From: Sulfurovum sp.
Lineage (GTDB): Bacteria > Campylobacterota > Campylobacteria > Campylobacterales > Sulfurovaceae
Length of the DNA stretch: 7,907 nt
Reading direction: 5' to 3'
NCBI GenBank assembly: GCA_015661535.1
Contig: DQVY01000253.1
Span: 1-7,907 of the forward strand
Position 1 is the first letter of the stretch, and the number at the start of each line of letters is the position of its first letter. The notes beneath the pieces are model-generated. The model ran no database searches. It saw only the letters and a program-made list of their open reading frames with translations, and had not been told where the DNA came from. Made by a program: the position numbers and the translations under genes. This document shows positions 1 to 5,397 of this stretch, piece after piece.

Positions 1-129
1 AGATTAAGAGAAAGTGTCCCTGTTAATATGATCTATTTGACTTCACTGGTCAATATGGATGGTACCGTGGTATTTGCTGATGATGCGTATGGATATGATG
101 CAATGCAGTTGAAGTCTATGGAGAAATAA
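1..129 (+). CDS. L,D-transpeptidase YcbB/LdtD-type, C-terminal end (partial)
   Basis: The reading frame is open from the first base to the TAA at 127-129 and gives 42 residues, so the start lies outside the window. The piece VPVNMIYLTSLVNMDGTVVF followed by ADDAYGYD matches the end of the YcbB/LdtD class of L,D-transpeptidases. There the catalytic domain is followed by a strand of the type PVxxxYxTxWVDxDGxxxFRDDIYGYD. Members make 3-3 cross-links in peptidoglycan or attach proteins to it, in the periplasm. The catalytic Cys motif would be upstream and is not visible. The fit is by motif memory, but the GYD ending and DG turn are quite specific. The next genes also concern the envelope, which agrees. 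It ends 38 bases before the lipoprotein gene. Confidence 0.72.
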   Translation, partial: RLRESVPVNMIYLTSLVNMDGTVVFADDAYGYDAMQLKSMEK

Positions 130-167
130 TATATACTGTTAGATATATTTTAGAAAATAAAAGGATA

Positions 168-434
168 ATGATGATAAAAAAGGTGATTTTAAAAGGGGCT
201 GTTTTTAGTGGACTGATGATGCTTTCAGCATGTACTTCACCTACACCAGCCAATGGTTATATGTACGAAGGTATTAATTTTGGAGCTGACAGAGATGATA
301 GCTTTAAAAAAGGGGTACGTGATGCGTGTAAAACAGCCAATGGCTATTATACTAAAGACCATGCACTTTTTAATGCTAATGAAAGTTACAGAATTGGTTG
401 GGAAGACGGCCGCTTAAAATGTAAGGGAGCATAA
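168..434 (+). CDS. Small lipoprotein with a duplicated Cys motif, function unknown
   Basis: This 88-residue protein has a lipoprotein signal peptide: basic start (MMIKK), hydrophobic run at about 6-19, and lipobox L19-S20-A21-C22. It should be lipidated at C22 and tethered to a membrane on the periplasmic side. The mature part carries two related units 28 residues apart, S45-F-K-K-G49-V-R-D52 ending in C54-K55 and S73-Y-R-I-G77-W-E-D80 ending in C85-K86. C54 and C85 could form a disulfide. Two ATGs stand in tandem at 168 and 171. The AAGGA at 161-165 is spaced better for the second one (5 nt against 2 nt), so the true start may be 171. The next gene starts 4 bases after this stop, so the two are probably co-transcribed. 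I do not recognise a named family; it resembles small Campylobacterota lipoproteins of the GWxDGRxxC type. Confidence 0.8.
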   Translation: MMIKKVILKGAVFSGLMMLSACTSPTPANGYMYEGINFGADRDDSFKKGVRDACKTANGYYTKDHALFNANESYRIGWEDGRLKCKGA

Positions 435-438
435 ACAG

Positions 439-1077
439 ATGACACATAGAAAAATACATACAATGGCAAAAATATCGATGATGCTTATTTCTACGCTTTT
501 GTTTACTTCTTCGCTTACAGCAAATGAAAGTAGACAAATTATAGTTTCTAAGTTTAAAAAGCAAGACACGATCATTACACCATTAAGCATAACAAAATTT
601 AAAGTCACCGATAAGCATGGTAACTCTAAAGTAGTGGACTTAAAAGGGAAAAAGTTCATTGTGGTTTCGGTGAGTGAACCAGGCTCAGAGGGTAAGTCTT
701 ATGCTGTTGATGAAGATGGAACTATTTGGTGGGTAGACAAGATTGCTTCAGGTGCCTATGGTGGACATGAAACTCCCAATGGGATTTTTCACATATTGTT
801 AAAACGTCGTTACCATATGTCAGCTTCACATCCTTCTGCCGATGGTGTCAACAATATGGATTTTGAAATGCTCTTTACCCAATCAGGCATAGCCTTACAC
901 TTAGGAAACACACGTGCACTTTCTCATGGGTGTATCCATGTAGGAAGAAAAGATGTGGAAGCAATGTTTAGATGGGTAGAGGTAGGTACAAAAGTTGTGG
1001 TGATGCGTGGGAATTATGGAAAGTTTTTAAACCAAGAACTAAAAGAATTTAAACGAGATGTAAACGCCTATAATTAA
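439..1077 (+). CDS. Secreted YkuD-family L,D-transpeptidase
   Basis: This 212-residue protein has a YkuD (L,D-transpeptidase) catalytic domain, which cleaves the third-residue D-amino bond of peptidoglycan stems and transfers the peptide by way of a Cys thioester. Visible signature: H154-L-G-N, then S162-H163-G164-C165-I166-H167, with C165 the nucleophile and H163 the general base. The substrate-entry strand ASGAYGGHETPNGIFHI (about 104-120) has the family's usual TPxGxF pattern. Residues 1-28 look like a Sec signal peptide with possible cleavage after LTA28. The start at 439 is supported by AAGGGAG at 423-429, inside the previous gene's end; M9 (463) is a weaker alternative. Most relatives have Arg where H167 stands (SHGC-I/V-R). 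It lies 4 bases after the lipoprotein gene and probably shares its mRNA, ending at the palindrome at 1091-1114. Which cross-link or anchoring reaction it performs cannot be told from sequence. Confidence 0.88.
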   Translation: MTHRKIHTMAKISMMLISTLLFTSSLTANESRQIIVSKFKKQDTIITPLSITKFKVTDKHGNSKVVDLKGKKFIVVSVSEPGSEGKSYAVDEDGTIWWVDKIASGAYGGHETPNGIFHILLKRRYHMSASHPSADGVNNMDFEMLFTQSGIALHLGNTRALSHGCIHVGRKDVEAMFRWVEVGTKVVVMRGNYGKFLNQELKEFKRDVNAYN

Positions 1078-1090
1078 AGGACTAGGTTTT

Positions 1091-1114
1091 GCTCACACTT
1101 TTAAAAGTGTGAGC
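1091..1114. terminator. Perfect 24-base palindrome between convergent genes, likely bidirectional terminator
   Basis: The arm GCTCACACTTTT (1091-1102) is followed directly by its exact complement AAAAGTGTGAGC (1103-1114). As RNA it would form roughly a 10-bp stem with a TTAA loop. It sits between the stop of the L,D-transpeptidase gene (1077) and the stop of the minus-strand LysM gene (1123), where a shared terminator is expected. The plus-strand tail is ATTCTTGATT, only moderately U-rich, and the minus-strand tail is A-rich. Termination is therefore more convincing for the plus-strand genes. Confidence 0.68.
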
Positions 1115-1122
1115 ATTCTTGA

Positions 1123-1341
1123 TTAAGCAAGTGTAGGGATTCTAATAGATTGCCCTGGGTAAATCTTGTCCGCATCTTTGATGACTTCAAGATTAGCCTT
1201 AACAATTTTTGGATATTTCGCTCCATCTTTGTAAAAATCTGTGGCAATAGCCCAAAGTGTATCACCCTTTTTAATACTGTAAAAAACAGGTTCAGGCAAG
1301 TCTCTTACATTGGTAGCTGAAACAATCTCTGGAAAGAGCAA
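1123..1341 (-). CDS. LysM domain protein, probably the 3' remnant of a BON-LysM (YgaU/Kbp-like) gene
   Basis: The 72-residue frame, read from a TTG at 1341-1339, holds one LysM domain at about residues 20-69: F-Y-S-I-K-K-G-D-T-L-W-A-I-A, then YPKIVKAN, then DKIYPGQSIRIP. LysM binds peptidoglycan glycan chains. The DKIYPGQxxRIP ending is the form seen in YgaU/Kbp proteins, which carry an N-terminal BON domain before LysM and are about 150 residues long. Here the frame stays open upstream only to a TAA at 1440-1438 and contains no ATG. No Shine-Dalgarno is seen before the TTG. I think the gene has lost its N-terminal half and may not be expressed; a short LysM-only protein from TTG is the alternative. 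Its 3' end faces the palindrome at 1091-1114. Confidence 0.6.
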   Translation of the reverse strand: MLFPEIVSATNVRDLPEPVFYSIKKGDTLWAIATDFYKDGAKYPKIVKANLEVIKDADKIYPGQSIRIPTLA

Positions 1342-1460
1342 TTGATCTGCATTAACAGAGGAACCCCCCCCCTCAACATTTCTGGCAATGAGAATGGCTT
1401 TTTCTCTTGTTTCAATCTCTGTTGCTAAACCTGAATCTTAGGGGGTCTATCATTAACAGT
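1342..1460 (-). pseudogene. Frame-broken relic of a BON domain upstream of the LysM frame
   Basis: Just upstream of the LysM frame, and in the same frame, the minus strand reads SGLATEIETREKAILIARN then VEGGGSSVNADQL. This is the typical second half of a BON domain (…sGxaxxxxxREKAILxxxNVEGVxSV…). That frame is closed by TAA at 1440-1438. One frame over, the preceding bases read TVNDRPPKIQV and stop at TAG, which would fit as the strand before SGLA. So the domain continues across a frame break near 1430-1440. No start codon with a ribosome site follows further upstream before ffh promoter DNA begins near 1530, so the first part of the domain is missing. A G9 tract (C9 at 1364-1372 on the plus strand) interrupts the expected NVEG-V-SSV. 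The reading as a relic is my inference; a sequencing error at one or both homopolymers could give the same picture. Confidence 0.5.
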
Positions 1461-1505
1461 AGAAAGAGATAAGCAATTATTCTAAGGCTAAAGTTTGATA
1501 GATAA

Positions 1506-1532
1506 TTGTACCTAAATCCAATATGATATAAT
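1506..1532 (+). promoter_or_regulatory. Promoter for ffh with extended -10
   Basis: TATAAT lies at 1527-1532, directly preceded by TGA (1524-1526), giving the extended -10 form TGnTATAAT. TTGTAC at 1506-1511 could be a poor -35 with a 15-bp spacer, though Campylobacterota promoters usually lack one. Transcription would start near 1539, about 55 bases before the ffh ATG. Confidence 0.6.
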
Positions 1533-1551
1533 AGATGCTAAGGCAAAGTAG

Positions 1552-1562
1552 GGTAAAATCGC
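1552..1562 (+). promoter_or_regulatory. Second possible -10 for ffh, motif shared with rpsP
   Basis: GGTAAAATCGC contains a -10-like TAAAAT at 1554-1559. The identical 11-mer stands at 3005-3015 before rpsP. That repetition in front of two translation-related transcription units suggests a real promoter element, not chance. It would give a start near 1566. Confidence 0.45.
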
Positions 1563-1584
1563 AACTATAAAAATAGAATAGTTG
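1562..1584 (+). promoter_or_regulatory. Hairpin in the ffh 5' leader next to the ribosome site
   Basis: CAACTAT (1562-1568) pairs with ATAGTTG (1578-1584), a 7-bp stem with a 9-nt A-rich loop. It ends at the base before the weak Shine-Dalgarno TAGG (1585-1588), which is 6 nt from the ATG at 1595. It might influence access to that weak site. No regulator is known to me. Confidence 0.35.
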
Positions 1585-1594
1585 TAGGTAATAA

Positions 1595-2953
1595 ATGTTT
1601 GATAACTTAACCGATAGTTTTAAAAATGCCATAGGCAAGATACGTTTTCATGATGATGAAAAAGCACTTAAAAAAGCAACTTCAGAACTTAAAAAGTCAC
1701 TGCTTAAATCGGATGTGCACCATAAGGTAGTGAAAGATCTCATCTCGTATGTGGAACTTGAAACGAAGAAAAACGGGGTAGGAAAAGACAATTTTCTCAA
1801 AGCGCTGCAAGATAAACTCACAGATATTTTAACCATAGAAGGTGCAGCCAAAGGGTTTACTTTTGCTTCCAAACCGCCTACAGTTGTGTTGATGATAGGA
1901 CTTCAAGGATCTGGTAAAACAACCACAACTGGTAAACTGGCTTATTTCCTCAAAGAGCAAAAAAAGAAAAAAGTACTGGTTATTGCAGCCGATCTTCAAC
2001 GACTTGCAGCCGTTGAACAACTTAAACAGATTACGGCTGGCATCGAAGTTGAATTGGTAGCAGATGAGAGTGCAAGCCCTGTAGAAATAGTCAAACGTGG
2101 ACTTGAAAAAGCAGAGAAAGAGTTGTACGACGTAGTGCTTATCGATACGGCTGGACGTTTGGCCATAGATGACGAACTTATGGATGAGTTGGCAGAAGTA
2201 AAAAAAATAGCCAATCCGGATGAACTCTTTTACGTTGCAGATGCGATGACAGGACAAGATGCCGTTAGAACAGCTCAAACCTTTAAAGAGAAGATAGGCA
2301 TTACCGGTGTGGTGCTTTCGAAATTTGATGGTGATGGTAAAGGCGGTGTTGCTTTAGGTTTAACACAACAGGTTGGTGTACCGCTTCGTTTCATCGGTAA
2401 CGGTGAGAAGATGCCTGACCTTGAGCAGTTCATTGCAGACAGAATTGTAGGCCGTCTTATGGGAGCAGGGGATGTAGAGTCTTTGGCCGAAAGAGCTGCT
2501 GCGGCTATTGACCCTAAAGAAGCTAAAAAAATGACGCAGAAGATCAAAAAAGGCCAGTTTAACTTTAATGATTTCCTTGCACAGATGGAGCAGATGAAAA
2601 AACTAGGTTCCATGAAATCCATTATGGGCATGATCCCGGGTATGGGTAACATGGCAAAACAGATCGGTGATATGGATCTTGAGAACTCATCTGAGATCAA
2701 ACAGATCAAAGCTTTGGTTTCTTCTATGACACCCAAAGAGAGAGAGAACCCAGACTTGCTGAACAATATGCGTAAACGTCGCTTGGCAGCAGGTGCAGGG
2801 CTAGACCCTATGCATGTGAACCGTGTCTTGAAGCAGTTTAAAAATGCAGCAAAAATGGCAAAGAAGATGTCTACCAAAGGCGGTATGAAACAGATGCAAG
2901 AGATGATGGCTCAGGTACAAGGCGGCGGTGGTATGCCAAATATACCACGTTAA
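1595..2953 (+). CDS. ffh: Signal recognition particle GTPase Ffh
   Basis: This 452-residue protein has the normal Ffh length and layout: N-terminal helical bundle (about 1-90), GTPase (NG) domain, and Met-rich M domain (from about 300). It binds 4.5S RNA and signal sequences of nascent membrane proteins, and delivers ribosomes to FtsY at the inner membrane. Visible motifs are the P-loop G102-L-Q-G-S-G-K108-T-T, D133-L-Q-R-L-A-A, D184-T-A-G-R188, and the guanine-specificity element S242-K-F-D245-G-D. The M domain has R393-K-R-R396-L-A-A-G-A-G, the RNA-binding stretch usually seen as SRRKRIAxGSG, and ends in methionine-rich helices. Variants from the common form are RLAA for RPAA and SKFD for TKLD; both look like lineage variants. 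It is separated from rpsP by 179 bases that contain a promoter, so it is probably transcribed alone. Confidence 0.98.
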   Translation: MFDNLTDSFKNAIGKIRFHDDEKALKKATSELKKSLLKSDVHHKVVKDLISYVELETKKNGVGKDNFLKALQDKLTDILTIEGAAKGFTFASKPPTVVLMIGLQGSGKTTTTGKLAYFLKEQKKKKVLVIAADLQRLAAVEQLKQITAGIEVELVADESASPVEIVKRGLEKAEKELYDVVLIDTAGRLAIDDELMDELAEVKKIANPDELFYVADAMTGQDAVRTAQTFKEKIGITGVVLSKFDGDGKGGVALGLTQQVGVPLRFIGNGEKMPDLEQFIADRIVGRLMGAGDVESLAERAAAAIDPKEAKKMTQKIKKGQFNFNDFLAQMEQMKKLGSMKSIMGMIPGMGNMAKQIGDMDLENSSEIKQIKALVSSMTPKERENPDLLNNMRKRRLAAGAGLDPMHVNRVLKQFKNAAKMAKKMSTKGGMKQMQEMMAQVQGGGGMPNIPR

Positions 2954-3004
2954 AAAATATGGGGGCTTGTCGAAGTCATTTAATAAAAATTTTAGTCTTA
3001 TTAT

Positions 3005-3015
3005 GGTAAAATCGC
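3005..3015 (+). promoter_or_regulatory. Promoter of the rpsP-khpA-rimM-trmD-rplS operon
   Basis: GGTAAAATCGC has a -10-like TAAAAT at 3007-3012, preceded by an AT-rich stretch without a recognisable -35, as is usual for sigma-70 promoters in Campylobacterota. The predicted start near 3019-3020 is at the foot of the large leader stem-loop. The same 11 bases occur at 1552-1562 before ffh. Confidence 0.6.
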
Positions 3016-3019
3016 GTTT

Positions 3020-3132
3020 CGTTAAGCCTTGATGAGTGCTTTAGTCATTAAAAAGCAGTTGTCAGGACTTAATCGTAGGGTACTTATACCTCAAGTGACC
3101 TTATCTAAAGAAGATAACTTAAAGGAAAACAC
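3020..3132 (+). promoter_or_regulatory. Structured 5' leader of the rpsP operon with three stem-loops
   Basis: Stem-loop 1: arms 3022-3042 and 3052-3072 with a 9-nt loop. Of 21 positions, 16 are Watson-Crick, three are G-U, and two are mismatches (C-A and G-G). CG at 3020-3021 can add to the base opposite CG at 3074-3075 with one bulged U. Stem-loop 2: GGTA (3079-3082) with TACC (3087-3090), loop of 4. Stem-loop 3: TTATCT (3101-3106) with AGATAA (3112-3117), extendable by AAG (3093-3095) with CTT (3118-3120) across a bulge; it ends just before the Shine-Dalgarno AAGGA at 3122-3126. No open frame fills this stretch. The layout suits a 5' stabilising stem or a ribosomal-protein autoregulatory leader. 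No terminator or ligand pocket can be named. Confidence 0.5.
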
Positions 3133-3363
3133 ATGACAATGATCAGAATGACAAGAATGGGTAGAAAAAAGAAACCATTTTACAGAATCGTAGTAACAGA
3201 CAGCAGAAAAAGAAGAGATGGTGGTTGGATCGAAGCAATTGGTCACTACAATCCAGTATCTGTAAACAAAGAGCTTACACTTGATGAAGACAGATTAAAC
3301 TACTGGTTAAGTGTTGGTGCACAAATGAGCCCAACGGTAACAAGACTAGCAGGTAAAAAATAG
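3133..3363 (+). CDS. rpsP: 30S ribosomal protein S16
   Basis: S16 is a primary-to-secondary 16S rRNA binder, needed for ordered 30S assembly. The 76-residue product has the family's usual length and signature: start MTMIRMTRMGRKKKPFYRIV, then DSRKRRDGGWIEAIGHYNP, then the LNYWLSVGAQ helix near the end. The ATG at 3133 has a good Shine-Dalgarno (AAGGA, 3122-3126, spacing 6). Starting at M3 would cut the conserved MTxIRxxRMG beginning. It is the first gene of a five-gene operon, 5 bases ahead of khpA, and is preceded by a long folded leader that is the likely site of any translational or transcript-stability control. Confidence 0.99.
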   Translation: MTMIRMTRMGRKKKPFYRIVVTDSRKRRDGGWIEAIGHYNPVSVNKELTLDEDRLNYWLSVGAQMSPTVTRLAGKK

Positions 3364-3368
3364 TTTAA

Positions 3369-3611
3369 ATGGTTAAAGACTTTCTCCTCTCTTACGCCAA
3401 ACTTTTGGTAAACAACCCTGAAGATATCTCTATAGAGATCTCAGAAGTTGATGAGGGGTTTGATGAGATCATTATCTTTGCAAACAGTGAAGATATTGGT
3501 AAACTCATCGGTAAAGAAGGTCGTATGATCAACGCTATTAAAACAGTCATCTCAGGCTGTAAAGCAAAAGGCGGTAAAAATTACCGTGTCAATGTCAAGG
3601 CAGCAGAGTAA
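3369..3611 (+). CDS. khpA: KH-domain RNA-binding protein KhpA
   Basis: This is an 80-residue single KH domain protein of the KhpA (YlqC) family. The RNA-binding GxxG loop is I47-G48-K49-E50-G51-R52, followed by the family-typical INAIKTVISGCKAKGGKNYRV. KhpA proteins bind RNA, often with a KhpB/Jag partner, and affect cell size, division and small-RNA-related control in other bacteria; its role in this lineage is not visible. Its place between rpsP and rimM is the classic one. No strong Shine-Dalgarno precedes the ATG (AGG at 3351-3353 is 15 nt away), so translation is probably coupled to rpsP, whose stop is 5 bases upstream. No KhpB gene is in this window. Confidence 0.95.
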   Translation: MVKDFLLSYAKLLVNNPEDISIEISEVDEGFDEIIIFANSEDIGKLIGKEGRMINAIKTVISGCKAKGGKNYRVNVKAAE

Positions 3612-3614
3612 GCA

Positions 3615-4142
3615 ATGTCAAATGACAACGCACTCATCGCTCAAATAGGCCGAACTATCGGTCTCTGGGGTGACCTTAAACTCCATCTTCATACAGATTT
3701 CCCGGAACAATTCAAAATAGGCAATACCTATAAAAGTGCACGTGGTGACTTAACCATTGCCGATATTAATTTTACGCGAGGTATTGTGAAATTCAGAGGC
3801 TATGAAAGCATAGATTCTGCAAAAAAACTTACCAATGTGAAAATATTTGCCAATGAAGCCCAAACAAGAGAGAACTGCGACTTAAAAGAGGGGCAGCATT
3901 TCTGGTTTGATATTATTGGCTGTACTGTGAAGCAGGGTGATGAAGTATTGGGTAGTGTGACAGATATACAACGTATGGCGGATACAGACTATCTTATTAT
4001 CAAAACCGATGATACACTTGTGGAAGCAGGACTTGCCAAAAGTTTTTTACTCCCATATATTGACCGTTATGTACTGACTGTGGGCCTTGAAGAAAAAATT
4101 GTCTATACCAAAGATGCCAAAGACATATTGGAAGCCAGTTAA
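3615..4142 (+). CDS. rimM: Ribosome maturation factor RimM
   Basis: RimM binds S19 and helps fold the 3' (head) domain of 16S rRNA during late 30S assembly. The 175-residue product has the normal size. The N-terminal RimM domain shows A9-Q-I-G-R-T-I-G-L-W-G19-D, then HTDFPEQF, matching the family pattern GxhxxxxGhxGxhxhxxxTDFPExF. The second half is a PRC-barrel-like domain, beginning near FWFDIIGCTV and continuing through LGSVTDIQRM and LLPYIDRYV. The start ATG is 3 bases after the khpA stop and lacks a close Shine-Dalgarno, so coupling to khpA is likely. It lies just before trmD, as in most bacteria. Nothing is truncated. Confidence 0.97.
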   Translation: MSNDNALIAQIGRTIGLWGDLKLHLHTDFPEQFKIGNTYKSARGDLTIADINFTRGIVKFRGYESIDSAKKLTNVKIFANEAQTRENCDLKEGQHFWFDIIGCTVKQGDEVLGSVTDIQRMADTDYLIIKTDDTLVEAGLAKSFLLPYIDRYVLTVGLEEKIVYTKDAKDILEAS

Positions 4143-4147
4143 TTTTG

Positions 4148-4828
4148 ATGAAATTTTCTTTTGTCACACTTTTCCCCGATCTTATCAAAGGGTACTTTTC
4201 AGAAAGTATTTTAAAACGTGCCATTGAAGATGACAAGATCTCTATAGATTTTTACAACCCCCGTGATTTTACGACAGACAAACACAAACGTGTAGATGCC
4301 CCTATGATAGGTGGTGGTGCTGGTATGCTTATGACACCGCAGCCGCTCATGGATACGCTTCAAAACATTAAAGAAATATCAGAGAATGCCTATGTGGTAT
4401 TTGTCTCTCCTGTGGCTAAGACATTTACACAAAATGATGCCAAGCGTTTAGCCAAGAAAGAGCATATTGTTTTTGTATCGGGACGTTATGAAGGCATAGA
4501 TGAACGTGTTATAGAAAAACATGCAGATGAACTCTTTTCGATAGGAGATTACATCTTAACCGGTGGAGAATTGGCAAGTATGGTACTTTGTGATGCCATT
4601 TCCCGTAATGTAGAAGAAGTGCTTGGGAACAGTGATTCTTTAAGTGTTGAGAGCTTTGAAGAATCATTGCTGGAAGCCCCTTCTTTTACAAAACCTACAA
4701 TTTATGAGAACAATGCAGTAGTTTCAGAATTTCTAAAGGGTAATCATAGTAAAATCACGGACTTAAAAAGAGGGCTTGCTTTGTGTAAAACAAAGTATTT
4801 TCGTCCTGACTTATACAAAAAGGTATAA
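4148..4828 (+). CDS. trmD: tRNA (guanine-N1-)-methyltransferase TrmD
   Basis: TrmD methylates N1 of G37, next to the anticodon, with S-adenosylmethionine, preventing +1 frameshifting. The 226-residue product is of the SPOUT trefoil-knot class. Visible: MKFSFVTLFPDLI start, G-G-G-A-G-M-L-M stretch, S111-G-R-Y-E-G-I-D-E-R120, I132-G-D-Y-I-L-T-G-G-E-L142 (the cofactor-binding knot), and D149-A-I-S-R, whose Asp corresponds to the catalytic one of Escherichia coli TrmD. It is shorter than the E. coli enzyme at the C-terminus, as seems usual in this phylum. I use the ATG at 4148; a TTG just before it (4145) is in frame but adds only one Met. The rimM stop is 5 bases upstream. Confidence 0.98.
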   Translation: MKFSFVTLFPDLIKGYFSESILKRAIEDDKISIDFYNPRDFTTDKHKRVDAPMIGGGAGMLMTPQPLMDTLQNIKEISENAYVVFVSPVAKTFTQNDAKRLAKKEHIVFVSGRYEGIDERVIEKHADELFSIGDYILTGGELASMVLCDAISRNVEEVLGNSDSLSVESFEESLLEAPSFTKPTIYENNAVVSEFLKGNHSKITDLKRGLALCKTKYFRPDLYKKV

Positions 4829-4831
4829 CCT

Positions 4832-5191
4832 ATGAGAAATAAATACATCGAAAGCTTTGAACAAGCGCAACTAGAGAACAGAAACGTACCAACATTCAGA
4901 GCGGGTGACACAGTAAGAGTAGCCGTAAGAATTAAAGAAGGCGCTAAAACAAGAGTACAAAACTATGAAGGCCTTTGTATTGCTATTAGAGGTCAAGGTA
5001 CAGGTCGTACATTCATGGTAAGAAAAATGGGTGCCAACTCTGTTGGTGTTGAAAGAATTTTCCCACTATACTCTGACTCTATTGAAAGTATTGAAGTACT
5101 TAGACGTGGTAGAATCAGAAGAGCTAAATTGTTCTACCTTAGAGAACTTAAGGGTAAAGCAGCACGTATCAAAGAACTTAGAAGAAAGTAA
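4832..5191 (+). CDS. rplS: 50S ribosomal protein L19
   Basis: L19 sits at the 30S-50S interface of the ribosome. The 119-residue product has the normal length and motifs: GDTVRVAVRIKEG, YEGLCIAIRGQGTGRTFMVRK, VGVERIFPLYSDSIESIEV, and the basic end RRGRIRRAKLFYLRELKGKAARIKE. AAAAGG at about 4818-4823 is a good Shine-Dalgarno, 8 nt before the ATG, so it can be translated at a high rate independently of trmD, whose stop is 3 bases upstream. It is the last gene of the rpsP operon and is followed by a hairpin at 5221-5255. Confidence 0.99.
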   Translation: MRNKYIESFEQAQLENRNVPTFRAGDTVRVAVRIKEGAKTRVQNYEGLCIAIRGQGTGRTFMVRKMGANSVGVERIFPLYSDSIESIEVLRRGRIRRAKLFYLRELKGKAARIKELRRK

Positions 5192-5220
5192 TCTTTCTTT
5201 CTGATTTATTGCATCTTCGC

Positions 5221-5255
5221 AGGAGTGGCTCAGTCATGTACTGACGTACACTCCT
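5221..5255 (+). terminator. Two-part hairpin after rplS, candidate terminator or small dispersed repeat
   Basis: The outer stem is AGGAGTG (5221-5227) with CACTCCT (5249-5255). The inner stem is TCAGT (5230-5234) with ACTGA (5240-5244). A competing inner fold pairs TGTAC (5237-5241) with GTACA (5246-5250). The position, 30 bases after rplS, fits a transcription end, but only TTT follows the stem, so intrinsic termination would be weak. The dyad could instead belong to a short palindromic intergenic repeat. The rest of 5192-5397 is AT-rich and shows only the promoter at its end. Confidence 0.45.
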
Positions 5256-5365
5256 TTACCAAAATCTACAAATCTACAACAAATCATAAAAAAATATTTA
5301 CTTTCTTTATCTAATACAAATAGAATAATCTATTTTCTTAAAACACATTATTTTTCAATAATATC

Positions 5366-5373
5366 GCTATAAT
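5366..5373 (+). promoter_or_regulatory. Promoter for the membrane-protein pair
   Basis: GCTATAAT, with TATAAT at 5368-5373, lies in very AT-rich DNA rich in T runs, without a clear -35. The start of transcription would be near 5380, leaving a short leader with AGGA at 5389-5392, 5 nt before the ATG at 5398. Confidence 0.6.
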
Positions 5374-5397
5374 ACTTTAAAATTATTTAGGATATTC

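Noticed and set aside
130..160. Promoter-like TATATT in the short gap before the lipoprotein gene
   Set aside because: The gap is only 38 bases of AT-rich DNA, the match to a -10 is loose and read-through from the upstream gene is likely; not distinguishable from background.
414..659. Minus-strand open frame opposite the lipoprotein/L,D-transpeptidase junction
   Set aside because: It overlaps two well supported plus-strand genes with ribosome sites and shows no recognisable motif.
1400..1452. Short ATG frame MIDPLRF on the minus strand across the C5 run
   Set aside because: It stops after 13 codons, has no ribosome site, and does not reach the LysM frame.
1829..2877. Long open frames on the minus strand opposite ffh
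   Set aside because: They are antisense to a protein with every expected Ffh motif, show no family resemblance, and have Cys/Phe- or Ser-rich compositions typical of shadows.
2954..2980. Possible terminator hairpin after ffh (GGGGGCTTGTCGAAGTC area)
   Set aside because: Only CTT/AAG pairs around a 4-base loop; too weak and without a T run.
4145..4147. TTG as start of trmD
   Set aside because: The ATG directly after it gives the standard MKFSFVTLFP beginning; TTG adds one residue without support.
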